A DNA stretch of 64,000 bases from Pseudomonas borbori (GTDB lineage Bacteria; Pseudomonadota; Gammaproteobacteria; Pseudomonadales; Pseudomonadaceae). Under the pieces are notes generated by a model. The model made no database searches and was not told the origin of the DNA. It saw only the letters and a program-made list of their open reading frames with translations. A program made the translations under genes and the position numbers. Where the stretch lies: positions 94,962 through 158,961 of the forward strand of contig NZ_FOWX01000001.1 in assembly GCF_900115555.1 (NCBI RefSeq), read 5' to 3'. Positions 44,362 to 54,347 of the stretch are shown piece by piece. How positions within the stretch are numbered: position 1 is the stretch's first letter; each line of letters begins with the position of its first letter.

Positions 44362-46962
44362 TTAGGCTTGCACGACCGGGATGTTGGCGTTGGCTGCCGC
44401 TTCACGGAACTCGGCGATCTGGTCGAAGCTCAGGTAGCGGTAGACGTCCGCTGCCATGCTGTCGATTTCCTTGGCGTAGACCATGTACTCCTCGACGCTC
44501 GGCAGTTTGCCGAGAATTGACGCGACCGAGGCCAACTCGGCCGAAGCCAGGTAGACGTTGGCGCCATCGCCCAGACGGTTGGGGAAGTTGCGGGTCGAGG
44601 TCGACACCACGGTGGCGTTCGCCTCAACGCGTGCCTGGTTACCCATGCACAGCGAGCAGCCCGGCATTTCCAGACGCGCGCCGGCTTTGCCGAAGATACC
44701 GTAGTAGCCTTCCTCGGTGAGCTGATGCTGGTCCATCTTGGTCGGCGGCGACAGCCACAGACGAGTCGGCAGGGTGCCTTCGACTTTTTCCAGCAACTTG
44801 CCGGCCGCGCGGAAGTGACCGATGTTGGTCATGCACGAACCGATAAAGACTTCGTCGATCTTCTCGCCTTGAACGCTGGACAGCAGACGGGCATCGTCCG
44901 GGTCGTTCGGCGCGCAGAGGATCGGCTCGTTGATCTCGGCCAGGTCGATTTCGATGATCTCGGCGTACTCGGCGTCCTTGTCGGCTTCCATCAGCTTGGG
45001 ATCGGCCAGCCAGGCTTCCATCGCCTGAGCACGGCGCTCCATGGTCCGCGCATCGCCGTAGCCTTCGCTGATCATCCAGCGCAGCAGGGTGATGTTGGAT
45101 TGCAGGTACTCGGCGATGGCCTTTTCCGGCAGCTTGATGGTGCAACCGGCAGCGGAGCGCTCGGCGGAGGCGTCGGACAGCTCGAACGCCTGCTCGACGG
45201 TCAGCTCGTCCAGACCTTCGATCTCCAGGATGCGGCCGGAGAAGGCGTTGATCTTGCCCTTCTTCTCGACGGTCAGCAGGCCGGCCTTGATCGCGTAATA
45301 GGGGATGGCATGCACTAGGTCACGCAGGGTGATGCCCGGTTGCAGTTTGCCCTTGAAGCGCACCAGTACCGACTCCGGCATGTCCAGCGGCATTACGCCG
45401 GTGGCAGCGGCGAAGGCAACCAGGCCGGAACCGGCCGGGAAGGAGATGCCGAGCGGGAAGCGGGTGTGCGAGTCGCCACCGGTGCCGACGGTGTCGGGCA
45501 GCAGCATGCGGTTCAGCCAGCTGTGGATGATGCCGTCGCCCGGCTTCAGCGAGACCCCGCCGCGGTTGCGCATGAAGTCCGGCAGGGTGTGGTGGGTGAC
45601 CACATCCACGGGCTTCGGGTAGGCGGCGGTGTGGCAGAACGACTGCATCACCAGATCAGCGGAGAAGCCCAGGCAAGCCAGGTCTTTCAGCTCGTCGCGG
45701 GTCATCGGGCCGGTGGTGTCCTGGGAGCCGACGGTGGTCATCTTCGGTTCGCAGTAAGTGCCGGGACGAACGCCCTCGACGCCACAAGCCTTGCCGACCA
45801 TCTTCTGCGCCAGGGTGAAACCCTTGCTGCTGGCAGCCGGCTGCTCGGGCAGCTTGAACAGGTCGGTCGGGCCCAGGCCCAGTTCGGCGCGGGCCTTGTC
45901 GGTCAGGCCGCGGCCGATGATCAGCGGGATGCGGCCGCCGGCACGGACTTCGTCGAGCAGCACCGGGGTCTTCATTTCGAAGGTGGCCAGGACTTCTTCG
46001 CTGTCGTGCTTGCAGACCTTACCAGCGTAGGGATAGACATCGATCACGTCGCCCATGTTGAGGTTGGCGACATCGAATTCGATCGGAAGGGCGCCGGCGT
46101 CTTCCATGGTGTTGTAGAAAATCGGCGCGATCTTGTTGCCGAAGCAGAAACCACCGGCGCGCTTGTTCGGCACATTGGGGATGTCGTCGCCGAAGAACCA
46201 CAGCACCGAGTTGGTGGCGGACTTGCGCGAGGAGCCAGTGCCGACCACGTCGCCGACGTAGGCAATCGGGAAGCCTTGGCCGCGCATGGCTTCGATCTGC
46301 TTCATCGGGCCGGTTACGCCTTGCTCGTCCGGCACGATGCCGTCACGGGCCATTTTCAGCATGGCCAGGGCGTGCAGCGGGATATCCGGGCGCGACCAGG
46401 CGTCTGGAGCCGGCGAGAGGTCGTCGGTGTTGGTTTCGCCGGTGACCTTGAACACGCTCAGGCTGATCTTGTCGGCCAGGGTCGGGCGGTTCTTGAACCA
46501 CTCGCCGTCAGCCCAGGATTGCAGCACGCCTTTGGCGTGAACATTGCCGTTCTTGGCTTTTTCCGCGACGTCGTGGAAGGCGTCGAACATCAGCAGGGTG
46601 TGCTTCAGTTGCTCGGCAGTCACGCCGGCCAGTTCGCTGTCGTCGAGCAGTTCGACCAGGGTGGCGATATTGTAGCCACCCTGCATGGTGCCGAGCAGCT
46701 CGACGGCGTGTTGCTTGTCGATCAGCGGGGAGGTGGCTGCGCCTTTGGCGATGGCAGCAAGGAAACCGGCCTTGACGTAGGCGGCTTCGTCGACACCTGG
46801 CGGTACGCGGTTGGTGATCAGGTCGAGGAGAACGGCTTCGTCGTCAACCGGCGGGTTCTTCAGCAGCTCGATCAGGCCTGCGGTTTGTTCGGCGTTCAGC
46901 GCGAGGGGCGGCAGGCCTTGGGCGGCACGTTCTGCTACGTGTTTACGGTAGGTTTCAAGCAC
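44362..46962 (-). CDS. acnB: Aconitate hydratase B / 2-methylisocitrate dehydratase
   Basis: 866 aa, as for E. coli AcnB (865). An N-terminal HEAT-like domain begins (M)[15 protein letters not shown], followed by the swivel domain and the [4Fe-4S] domains with cysteines in [11 protein letters not shown] and GCSLCMGNQ. It isomerises citrate to isocitrate and can hydrate 2-methyl-cis-aconitate. I chose the GTG at 46962 because it gives the exact AcnB N-terminus and has GGGGGA upstream; the frame continues to 47019 without similarity. It lies 143 bp after prpB on the same strand, so the two may be co-transcribed and linked to the methylcitrate cycle. Confidence 0.96.
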   Translation of the reverse strand: MLETYRKHVAERAAQGLPPLALNAEQTAGLIELLKNPPVDDEAVLLDLITNRVPPGVDEAAYVKAGFLAAIAKGAATSPLIDKQHAVELLGTMQGGYNIATLVELLDDSELAGVTAEQLKHTLLMFDAFHDVAEKAKNGNVHAKGVLQSWADGEWFKNRPTLADKISLSVFKVTGETNTDDLSPAPDAWSRPDIPLHALAMLKMARDGIVPDEQGVTGPMKQIEAMRGQGFPIAYVGDVVGTGSSRKSATNSVLWFFGDDIPNVPNKRAGGFCFGNKIAPIFYNTMEDAGALPIEFDVANLNMGDVIDVYPYAGKVCKHDSEEVLATFEMKTPVLLDEVRAGGRIPLIIGRGLTDKARAELGLGPTDLFKLPEQPAASSKGFTLAQKMVGKACGVEGVRPGTYCEPKMTTVGSQDTTGPMTRDELKDLACLGFSADLVMQSFCHTAAYPKPVDVVTHHTLPDFMRNRGGVSLKPGDGIIHSWLNRMLLPDTVGTGGDSHTRFPLGISFPAGSGLVAFAAATGVMPLDMPESVLVRFKGKLQPGITLRDLVHAIPYYAIKAGLLTVEKKGKINAFSGRILEIEGLDELTVEQAFELSDASAERSAAGCTIKLPEKAIAEYLQSNITLLRWMISEGYGDARTMERRAQAMEAWLADPKLMEADKDAEYAEIIEIDLAEINEPILCAPNDPDDARLLSSVQGEKIDEVFIGSCMTNIGHFRAAGKLLEKVEGTLPTRLWLSPPTKMDQHQLTEEGYYGIFGKAGARLEMPGCSLCMGNQARVEANATVVSTSTRNFPNRLGDGANVYLASAELASVASILGKLPSVEEYMVYAKEIDSMAADVYRYLSFDQIAEFREAAANANIPVVQA

Positions 46963-47105
46963 GGTATTTCCCCCGATAGGGCCCCGCGAAGGCGGAGTCT
47001 GTTTTGACGATCTGGGCAAGGTGAGGGCGGCGTGGCTTTCATCATCACCGGCCTGTTGAATTCGTTCTGTCGAAGCAAGTGGGGCGCAGGCTATGCGCCC
47101 ACGGC

Positions 47106-48002
47106 TTATTTCTTGGCGGCGAACAGCGCGTCGAGGTGCTGCTCGAAGGCGTGGTAGTTGATGCGCTCGTAGAGCTCCATGCGGGTCTGCATGGTGTCGA
47201 TCACATTCTTCTGGGTGCCGTCGCGGCGCAGCGCGGTGTAGACGTTCTCGGCCGCCTTGTTCATGGCGCGGAAGGCCGACAGCGGGTAGAGCACCAGGGA
47301 CACGTCGACGCCGGCCAGCTCTTCGGTGGTGTACAACGGCGTGGCGCCGAACTCGGTGATGTTGGCCAGGATCGGCGCCTTGATACGCTCGGCGAAGGTC
47401 TTGTACATCGCCAGTTCGGTGATCGCTTCCGGGAAGATCATGTCGGCGCCGGCCTCGATGCAGGCGGCCGCGCGATCCAGCGCGGAGTTGAGGCCTTCCA
47501 CGGCCAGGGCATCGGTGCGCGCCATGATCACGAAGCTGTCGTCGGTACGTGCATCCACCGCCGCCTTGATCCGGTCGACCATTTCCTGCTGGGTGACGAT
47601 CTCCTTGTTCGGCCGGTGGCCGCAGCGCTTGGCGCCGACCTGGTCTTCAATATGAATCGCCGCGGCGCCGAACTTGATCATCGACTTGACCGTGCGCGCC
47701 ACGTTGAACGCCGAGGAGCCGAAGCCGGTGTCGACATCCACCAACAACGGCAGATCGCACACATCGGTGATCCGCCGCACGTCGGTGAGTACGTCATCCA
47801 GCCCGGTGATACCCAGGTCCGGCAGACCGAGGGAGCCAGCCGCCACCCCGCCACCGGACAGGTAGATGGCCTTGAACCCGGCGCGCTGGGCCAGCAGCGC
47901 ATGGTTGGCGTTGATCGCGCCGACTACCTGCAAGGGATGTTCGCTGGCGACCGCATCGCGGAAGCGCTGGCCGGGCGTGCTTGGCTTGGAAACGTGGTTC
48001 AT
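47106..48002 (-). CDS. prpB: 2-methylisocitrate lyase
   Basis: 298 aa isocitrate-lyase superfamily enzyme. The catalytic signature KRCGH is at residues 125-129 with nucleophilic Cys127, and VDVDTGFG provides metal ligands near 89-96. It cleaves 2-methylisocitrate to pyruvate and succinate, the last step of propionyl-CoA disposal. In most pseudomonads prpB is followed by prpC, acnM/acnD and prpF; here only acnB follows. Phosphoenolpyruvate mutase-type relatives are excluded by KRCGH and length. Two GntR-type palindromes lie upstream. Confidence 0.93.
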   Translation of the reverse strand: MNHVSKPSTPGQRFRDAVASEHPLQVVGAINANHALLAQRAGFKAIYLSGGGVAAGSLGLPDLGITGLDDVLTDVRRITDVCDLPLLVDVDTGFGSSAFNVARTVKSMIKFGAAAIHIEDQVGAKRCGHRPNKEIVTQQEMVDRIKAAVDARTDDSFVIMARTDALAVEGLNSALDRAAACIEAGADMIFPEAITELAMYKTFAERIKAPILANITEFGATPLYTTEELAGVDVSLVLYPLSAFRAMNKAAENVYTALRRDGTQKNVIDTMQTRMELYERINYHAFEQHLDALFAAKK

Positions 48003-48434
48003 GACTCAGCCTCTGAGGTTGTCTGGTGCTACACGCCTGGATGCAGGCGTTGGTTTATGGGGGGCCGCGGTGCGGCGCAAATGTCGTGCGGCCTCGGCTC
48101 GGGCTTTCCCGGTGGGCTAAGGCACATTTCCCCTGGCGCTGAAGACCATGCGCGTGGCACGCACTGTCAACACATCCAGGAATTTGGTCGAAAATTACCC
48201 AGTTAATGTCAGGTGGTCAATTGAAATTCTAAAAATTGTCGACAATATTGATGATCGGTATGTGCGGAGGGGGCAGGTATGTGACCGCGTCGGGCTGTTC
48301 GCGCTCAGGCGCGCCGGGCGTCGCTCGGGCTGACGGCGGGAGGGGCGGTTATCGGGGGCGAGTGCGGGGAATGAGGGGGACTGCCGAGCTGTCGACAATC
48401 TGTCGGCCGGCGAGGGTGGTTGCCTGGGTGCTGG
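48003..48434. other. Intergenic region upstream of prpB and downstream of the AraC gene
   Basis: 432 bases without a supported gene. Holds the palindrome at 48235-48246, an AT-rich stretch at 48180-48250 that may contain the prpB promoter, and a second related half-palindrome TGTCGACAAT at 48390-48399. No terminator with a clear T-run was seen for the AraC gene. Confidence 0.6.
48235..48246. promoter_or_regulatory. Palindromic GntR-type operator upstream of prpB
   Basis: ATTGTCGACAAT is a perfect 12-bp palindrome 233 bp upstream of prpB, of the kind bound by FadR-subfamily GntR regulators such as the one controlling prp genes in pseudomonads. AT-rich promoter-like DNA surrounds it. The regulator gene is not in the window. 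Confidence 0.6.
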
Positions 48435-49448
48435 TTAGGCGTTGCTGTGCCACTTCATCCGGTATTGCCCGGGGCTCTCGCCGGTCCATTGCTTGAACGC
48501 CCGGTGAAACGCACTGGCCTCGCAGAAGCCGGCCTTCTCGGCGATCGCGGTGATGCTCAGGTCGCTGTTGCGCAGGCACTCGAAGGCGATGGCGCGGCGT
48601 ACCTCATCTTTCAGCTCCTGGAAGGAGAAGCCCTCGCGCTGCAGCTGGCGGCGGAAGCTGGCGATGCTCAGCGCACGTTCCTCGGCCATGTCGGCCAGGG
48701 TCGGCCAATGCTCGTAACTGCAGTTGCGCAACTCTTTGTATACCTGGGCGCTCAGCCCCTGGCGGTTGCTGAAACGCACGATCAGCCATTGCGGTGAGCT
48801 GCGCAGGAAGGTCTTCAGTGTTGCCAGATCCTGTACCACCGGCAGGTCGAGATAGCTGGCGGCGAATTCGATTTCGCTATGGGCGGCCTCGAAGGTCAGG
48901 TTCGGCCCCCAGAACAGGTGGTCGTCGCCATGCTCCGGTCGCGGATGGGCGAATTGCGAACGATCGATCGGGATGCGCCGACCCGCCAGCCAGCACAGCA
49001 GGCCGAGCACCACGGTCAGGTAGATTTCCTCGGCGACGCTGCGTGCCTGCGGGTCTGGCTGACGATTGTGCAGGTTGATCACGGCGCGGTCGCCGCGTAC
49101 CGACAGGCTACCGCGGATATCCCGCAAGAACAGGCCGAGGCCGCTCAGGCACTGGCGCAGCGCCTGGCCGAGGTTGTCCGCCTGGATCAGGCCGCGGCAG
49201 ATCAGGGCAAAGCTGCCCTGGGGCATGCCGTGCGAATCATGGCCGAGGAACTCGTCGTCCAGTTCCCCGGCGACCGCCAGCCACAACTTGGCCAGTTGCG
49301 CGGCGGCAACCCGCGCCTTGGGGTCTGCCAGCAGCGGCTCGGCAATGCCCGCCTGGGCGAGCAACTGTGCACTGCGTTGCGGGTTGTTGCGCAGCCCGTA
49401 GAGGGCGGCCCGGACGAAATACACGGCCACCGAGTCCTTCTTTTGCAT
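48435..49448 (-). CDS. AraC family transcriptional regulator
   Basis: 337 aa. An N-terminal arabinose-binding-like domain is followed by a C-terminal AraC HTH pair (LADMAEERALSIASFRRQLQ and LSITAIAEKAGFCEASAFHRAF, ending SPGQYRMKW). The ATG at 49448 was chosen; an in-frame TTG at 49487 would add 13 residues. It is divergent from the thiolase gene (179 bp between the starts), so it probably controls that fatty-acid-type operon. A different protein from the island regulator at 32157. Confidence 0.88.
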   Translation of the reverse strand: MQKKDSVAVYFVRAALYGLRNNPQRSAQLLAQAGIAEPLLADPKARVAAAQLAKLWLAVAGELDDEFLGHDSHGMPQGSFALICRGLIQADNLGQALRQCLSGLGLFLRDIRGSLSVRGDRAVINLHNRQPDPQARSVAEEIYLTVVLGLLCWLAGRRIPIDRSQFAHPRPEHGDDHLFWGPNLTFEAAHSEIEFAASYLDLPVVQDLATLKTFLRSSPQWLIVRFSNRQGLSAQVYKELRNCSYEHWPTLADMAEERALSIASFRRQLQREGFSFQELKDEVRRAIAFECLRNSDLSITAIAEKAGFCEASAFHRAFKQWTGESPGQYRMKWHSNA

Positions 49449-49626
49449 AACGCTCGCTCGCTGCGGGTCAGTTGCCAGGGGTTGCAAAAAGTATCAGCCA
49501 AATCGGTAATTTTCGGCATAGGCCAGTGTTCATCGGCTGCCTAGACTACCTCACGCATGAGCAGTGCGCCGCCACAGCGTGCGCCGTTCACGCATCAGTT
49601 GGATCTCAATGCCACCGGAGTCTCCT

Positions 49627-50811
49627 ATGTCTAACCCCGAAGTCTATATCGTCAGCGCTGTCAGAACCGCAATCGGTTCCTTCGGCGGCACGCTCAAGGA
49701 CACCCCGCCCTGTGAACTGGCCACGACCGCGGTCAGCGCCGCCCTGCAGCGCAGTGGTTGTGCCGCCGAGCGGGTCGGCCATGTGGTGATGGGCAATGTC
49801 ATCCCTACCGAGACGCGCGATGCCTACATTTCCCGGGTGGCCGCGATGAATGCCGGTATCCCCAAGGAAGTCCCCGCGTTCAACGTCAATCGCCTCTGCG
49901 GTTCCGGCCTGCAGGCCATCGTCTCGGCGGCGCAGAGCCTGCTGCTGGGCGACTGCGACATCGCCATCGGCGGCGGTGCCGAGTCCATGAGCCGCGGTCC
50001 ATACCTGCTGCCGGGTGCTCGCTGGGGTGGCCGCATGGGCGACATGCAGGCCATCGACTACATGCTCGGCATCCTCCATGACCCGTTCCAGCGCATGCAC
50101 ATGGGCATCACCGCCGAGAACATCGCCGAATTGCATGGCATCAGCCGCGCCGAGCAGGACGCCCTGGCGCTGGTCAGTCAGCAACGTGCGGCGCAAGCGA
50201 TTGCCGAAGGACGTTTCGCCGGTCAGATCGTGCCGGTTGAAATCAAGAGCCGCAAAGGCACCCAGCTGTTCGAGGTCGACGAGCATGTGCGCGGCGATAC
50301 TTCGCTCGAGCAACTGGCGGGCATGCGCACCGCGTTCAAACAGGGCGGCACGGTCACCGCCGGCAACGCCTCGGGCCTCAACGATGGCGCGGCGGCGGTG
50401 GTCCTGGCCAGCGGCGCGGCAGTGCAGGCCGACAACCTGCGCCCGCTGGCCCGCCTGGTCAGCTACGCGCATGCCGGCGTCGAGCCCGAGCTGATGGGCC
50501 TGGGGCCGATCCCGGCAACCCGCCTGGCCCTGCAGCGGGCCGGCCTCAAGATCGCCGACCTGGATGTGATCGAGGCCAACGAAGCCTTCGCCGCCCAGGC
50601 CTGCGCCGTGGCCCGCGAACTCGACTTCGACCCGGCCAAGGTCAACCCGAATGGCTCGGGCATTTCCCTCGGCCACCCGGTCGGTGCCACCGGCGCGATC
50701 ATCGTCACCAAGGCCATCCACGAGCTGCATCGTACCCAGGGACGTTTTGCCCTGGTGACCATGTGCATCGGTGGTGGCCAGGGTATTGCCGCGATCTTCG
50801 AGCGCGTTTGA
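49627..50811 (+). CDS. Acetyl-CoA acetyltransferase / thiolase
   Basis: 394 aa. The active-site cysteine is Cys91 in [11 protein letters not shown], with [15 protein letters not shown] and the second cysteine in MCIGGGQG, the complete thiolase set. By length and sequence it is the biosynthetic/acetoacetyl-CoA type (AtoB/PhaA group) and would split acetoacetyl-CoA or make it. ATG at 49627 follows GGAGTCTCCT. The next gene, a 3-hydroxyacyl-CoA dehydrogenase, starts 17 bp later, so they form an operon. Confidence 0.93.
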   Translation: MSNPEVYIVSAVRTAIGSFGGTLKDTPPCELATTAVSAALQRSGCAAERVGHVVMGNVIPTETRDAYISRVAAMNAGIPKEVPAFNVNRLCGSGLQAIVSAAQSLLLGDCDIAIGGGAESMSRGPYLLPGARWGGRMGDMQAIDYMLGILHDPFQRMHMGITAENIAELHGISRAEQDALALVSQQRAAQAIAEGRFAGQIVPVEIKSRKGTQLFEVDEHVRGDTSLEQLAGMRTAFKQGGTVTAGNASGLNDGAAAVVLASGAAVQADNLRPLARLVSYAHAGVEPELMGLGPIPATRLALQRAGLKIADLDVIEANEAFAAQACAVARELDFDPAKVNPNGSGISLGHPVGATGAIIVTKAIHELHRTQGRFALVTMCIGGGQGIAAIFERV

Positions 50812-50828
50812 GCAGGCGGGAGACGACC

Positions 50829-51680
50829 ATGAGCGACGAGATCATCGGTGTCATTGGCGGCGGCATCATGGGCAGTGGTATTGCCCAGGTGTGTGCCCTT
50901 GCAGGTCTGTCGGTCGCGCTGGTGGACATATCCGAAGCCGCCCTGGTCAAGGCCGTGGCGAGCATCGAGCGCAACCTTGGCCGGCAGGTGGACAAGGGCG
51001 CGCTGAGCGAGCAGCAGCGCGCCGCCGCGCTGGGGCGCATCGGCACCAGTAGCGACTATGCCAGCCTGAGCGACGCCGGTCTGGTGATCGAGGCGGCTAG
51101 CGAGAACCTGGAGCTGAAGCTGCGCATCCTCAAGCAGATCAGCGAGCAGGTCGGCAGCGAGGCGATCATCGCCAGCAATACCTCGTCGCTGTCGATCAGC
51201 CAGTTGGCGGCCGTTGTCAGTCAGCCCGAGCGCTTTATCGGCCTGCATTTCTTCAACCCGGTAGCGCTCATGACCCTGGTGGAAGTGGTTCGCGGGCTGG
51301 AAACCGCCGAGGCTTGCCATGCCCGCACCCTGGCGTTCGCCGAGCGCATTGGCAAAACCGCGATCAGCGCCGGCAACCGTCCGGGTTTCGTGGTCAACCG
51401 GATTCTGGTGCCGATGCTCAACGAGGCCATCTTCACCCTGCAGGAGGGCCTGGCCACTGCCGAGGACATCGACACCGGCATGCAGCTGGGCTGCGGTCAG
51501 CCCATGGGGCCGCTGGCGCTGGCCGACTTGATCGGTCTGGATACCCTGCTGGCAATTCTGCAGTCCTTTCAGCAGGGTTTCGGCGATCCCAAATACCGTC
51601 CGGCCCCCTTGCTCAAGGAACTGGTGGCGGCCGGTCGTCTCGGGCGCAAGAGCGGTCATGGTTTTTATCGTTATGGCTGA
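50829..51680 (+). CDS. 3-hydroxybutyryl-CoA / 3-hydroxyacyl-CoA dehydrogenase
   Basis: 283 aa. An N-terminal NAD-binding [14 protein letters not shown] (residues 7-20) precedes the signature [15 protein letters not shown] with the catalytic histidine. The C-terminal dimerisation domain ends [12 protein letters not shown]. Single-function HBD/PaaH-type enzyme, oxidising (S)-3-hydroxyacyl-CoA with NAD+. Pairs with the thiolase to complete the last two beta-oxidation steps. ATG at 50829 follows GGGAGACG. Confidence 0.93.
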   Translation: MSDEIIGVIGGGIMGSGIAQVCALAGLSVALVDISEAALVKAVASIERNLGRQVDKGALSEQQRAAALGRIGTSSDYASLSDAGLVIEAASENLELKLRILKQISEQVGSEAIIASNTSSLSISQLAAVVSQPERFIGLHFFNPVALMTLVEVVRGLETAEACHARTLAFAERIGKTAISAGNRPGFVVNRILVPMLNEAIFTLQEGLATAEDIDTGMQLGCGQPMGPLALADLIGLDTLLAILQSFQQGFGDPKYRPAPLLKELVAAGRLGRKSGHGFYRYG

Positions 51681-51734
51681 CCAGCCGGAGCCAGGGATGG
51701 CCCAGCGCTGGCGTTTTCCGGGAGTCATGTCGGC

Positions 51735-52403
51735 ATGAATACCAAGCGATCGTGCCCTGACGAGTCAGGGGCAGCGCTCTCGCGACTCGAGCAGATCCGC
51801 CGCAAGGCGCTGGAGCTGTTCGCCGAGCGTGGCTTTGCCGAGGTGGGCATGCGTGAGCTGGCCCTGCACCTGGGGATGGGTGCCGGCTCGGTGTACCACC
51901 ATTTCCAGAGCAAGGAACAACTGCTGTTCGAGCTGATCGAGGAACTCTATGAGGATCTGCTAGACGCGGTTCTGCTCACCGACAAGGGCGCTGCCCACGG
52001 CCGCCTGCAGGCGCTGCTGCGGGCACACGTAGCCCTGCACGAGCACCGCGGTCTGCATTTCCTGATGGCCGAGCGGGAGTATCGCTGTCTCTCGCCGCAG
52101 CACCAGGGTCAGATCCAGCAGCTGCGCAGGCGCTATGAGGAAAAGCTCCTGCTGCGCTTGCTGGAGGCCGGCGCTACAGGCTCGCTGCCGGTGCTCAAGG
52201 CCACCGTGCAAGCTGTCGTCGCCTGGCTCAACAACCTGCCGGCCTGGCTGGATCAGTCTGGTTTGTCCCCGGCACAGAGACAGGAGGTGATCGGCGGGAT
52301 CGTCCTCGGTTCTCTGTCCGGCGTTTTCAAGCAGCCGACAGCGGCTGCAGATAGCGCAACCGTAGTTGCGTTGCGCGTCCCTGGTGCAAGCCCGCGCGGC
52401 TGA
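51735..52403 (+). CDS. TetR family transcriptional regulator
   Basis: 222 aa. The N-terminal TetR helix-turn-helix is GMRELALHLGMGAGSVYHHFQSK-like near residues 38-60, preceded by RRKALELFAERGF. The C-terminal ligand domain is helical and unassigned. It sits inside the fatty-acid-type gene run, 54 bp after the dehydrogenase and 56 bp before the acyl-CoA dehydrogenase. Many such TetR proteins respond to acyl-CoA and repress their neighbours. Confidence 0.9.
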   Translation: MNTKRSCPDESGAALSRLEQIRRKALELFAERGFAEVGMRELALHLGMGAGSVYHHFQSKEQLLFELIEELYEDLLDAVLLTDKGAAHGRLQALLRAHVALHEHRGLHFLMAEREYRCLSPQHQGQIQQLRRRYEEKLLLRLLEAGATGSLPVLKATVQAVVAWLNNLPAWLDQSGLSPAQRQEVIGGIVLGSLSGVFKQPTAAADSATVVALRVPGASPRG

Positions 52404-52459
52404 CCTTTCTATTAATCGGGGCATGCGCAATGCCCGCACACTGTCCGAGTAATTCAATC

Positions 52460-54238
52460 ATGTCTGACTATCAAGCTCCCCTGCGCGATATGCGCTTCGT
52501 GCTCAACGAGGTGTTCGAAGTGTCCAAGCTGTGGGCCCAGTTGCCGGCCCTGGCCGAAGTGGTGGACGAAGAAACCGCCAGCGCCATCCTCGAGGAAGCC
52601 GGCAAGGTCGCCGCCGAGGTGATAGCCCCGCTCAACCGCAGCGGTGATGAGGAAGGCTGCTCCTGGGACAACGGCGCGGTGAAGACCCCGGCCGGTTTCC
52701 CCGAGGCCTACAAGACCTTCGCCGAAGGCGGCTGGGGTGGCGTTGGCGGCGACCCGCAGTTCGGCGGCATGGGCATGCCCAAGGTGATCTCGGCCCAGGT
52801 CGAGGAGATGGTCAACGCCGCCAACCTGTCGTTCGGCCTCTACCCGATGCTCACCGCCGGCGCCTGCCTGTCGCTCAACGCCCATGCCAGCGAAGAGTTG
52901 AAAGACAAGTACCTGCCGAACATGTACGCCGGCACCTGGGCCGGTTCCATGTGCCTGACCGAGCCGCATGCCGGCACCGACCTGGGCATCATCCGCACCA
53001 AGGCCGAACCCCAGGCCGACGGCAGCTACAAGATTAGCGGCACCAAGATCTTCATCACCGGTGGCGAGCAGGACCTGAGCGAGAACATCATCCACCTGGT
53101 GCTGGCCAAGCTGCCGGACGCCCCGGCGGGTCCGAAAGGCATCTCGCTGTTCCTGGTGCCCAAGTTCCTGGTCAATGCCGACGGTTCGCTGGGCGAGCGC
53201 AACGCCGTATCCTGCGGCTCGATCGAGCACAAGATGGGTATCAAGGCCTCGGCCACCTGCGTGATGAACTTCGACGGCGCCAGCGGCTGGATCGTCGATG
53301 CGCCGAACAAGGGCCTGGCGGCCATGTTCACCATGATGAACTACGAGCGCCTGGGCGTCGGCATCCAGGGCCTGGCCCTGGGCGAACGCTCCTACCAGAA
53401 CGCCATCGAGTACGCTCGCGAGCGCATCCAGAGCCGCGCGCCGAGCGGCCCGCAGGCCAAGGACAAGGCGGCCGACCCGATCATCGTGCATCCCGACGTA
53501 CGCCGCATGCTGCTGACCATGAAGGCGCTGAACGAGGGCGGCCGCGCCTTCTCCAGCTACGTCGCCATGCAGCTCGACACCGCCAAGTTCAGCGAGGATG
53601 CCGCTACCCGCAAGCGCGCCGAAGAGCTGGTGGCACTGCTGACCCCGGTGGCCAAGGCCTTCCTCACCGACATGGGCCTGGAGACCACTATCCACGGTCA
53701 GCAGGTGTTCGGCGGCCACGGCTTCATCCGCGAGTGGGGCCAGGAGCAGCTGATCCGCGACTGCCGCATCACCCAGATCTACGAAGGCACCAACGGCATC
53801 CAGGCCCTCGACCTGGTCGGGCGCAAGGTGATCGGCAGCGGCGGCGCCTTCTACCGGCACTTCGCCGAGGAGATCAAGGCCTTTACCGACTCGGCCGATA
53901 GCAGCCTGGCCGAGTTCGTCGAGCCGCTCAAGGCCGCCATCGCCAACCTGGAGCAGATGACCAGTGATCTGCTGCAGCGGGCCAAGGTCAACCCCAACGA
54001 GATCGGCGCGGCCTCGGTCGAGTACCTGCAGGTGTTCGGCTACACCGCCTACGCCTACATGTGGGCCTTGATGGCACGCACCGCACAGGCCAAGCAAGAG
54101 CAGGACGACTTCTACGCCAGCAAGCTCGGCACCGCGCGCTTCTACTTCGCCCGCATCCTGCCGCGCATCCACTCCCTGACCGCCTCGGTCAAGGCCGGCA
54201 GCGAGAGCCTGTACCTGCTGGACGCCGCGCAGTTCTGA
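52460..54238 (+). CDS. Acyl-CoA dehydrogenase (592 aa)
   Basis: Large-type acyl-CoA dehydrogenase. An N-terminal extension starts MSDYQAPLRDMRFVLNEVF; the FAD-binding middle part has MCLTEPHAGTDLG, then KIFITGGEQD. The C-terminal helical domain carries QVFGGHGFIREWGQEQ and YEGTNGIQALDLVGRK, plus the extra C-terminal domain of this subgroup. It introduces the first double bond in fatty acyl-CoA using an electron-transfer flavoprotein. ATG at 52460 begins the known N-terminus; the upstream ATG at 52430 is less likely. Confidence 0.94.
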   Translation: MSDYQAPLRDMRFVLNEVFEVSKLWAQLPALAEVVDEETASAILEEAGKVAAEVIAPLNRSGDEEGCSWDNGAVKTPAGFPEAYKTFAEGGWGGVGGDPQFGGMGMPKVISAQVEEMVNAANLSFGLYPMLTAGACLSLNAHASEELKDKYLPNMYAGTWAGSMCLTEPHAGTDLGIIRTKAEPQADGSYKISGTKIFITGGEQDLSENIIHLVLAKLPDAPAGPKGISLFLVPKFLVNADGSLGERNAVSCGSIEHKMGIKASATCVMNFDGASGWIVDAPNKGLAAMFTMMNYERLGVGIQGLALGERSYQNAIEYARERIQSRAPSGPQAKDKAADPIIVHPDVRRMLLTMKALNEGGRAFSSYVAMQLDTAKFSEDAATRKRAEELVALLTPVAKAFLTDMGLETTIHGQQVFGGHGFIREWGQEQLIRDCRITQIYEGTNGIQALDLVGRKVIGSGGAFYRHFAEEIKAFTDSADSSLAEFVEPLKAAIANLEQMTSDLLQRAKVNPNEIGAASVEYLQVFGYTAYAYMWALMARTAQAKQEQDDFYASKLGTARFYFARILPRIHSLTASVKAGSESLYLLDAAQF

Positions 54239-54247
54239 TCGACCCAA

Positions 54248-54269
54248 GCCCGGGCCCACAGGCCCGGGC
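54248..54269. terminator. GC hairpin after the acyl-CoA dehydrogenase
   Basis: GCCCGGGCC and GGCCCGGGC pair perfectly across a 4-base loop, but no T-tract follows. May attenuate or protect the mRNA before the ligase gene. Confidence 0.5.
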
Positions 54270-54347
54270 AAACTCCGGATTGCCGTTGTACGTACTGCGC
54301 GCCGATCCGTTACTCAAACGCTCAATAAGAACCAGGTAGACCTCACC

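Noticed and set aside
49449..49626. 21-bp direct-repeat operator between the second AraC gene and the thiolase
   Set aside because: No TGTC-headed half-sites at 21-bp spacing could be found there, so this operon is not placed in the island regulon.
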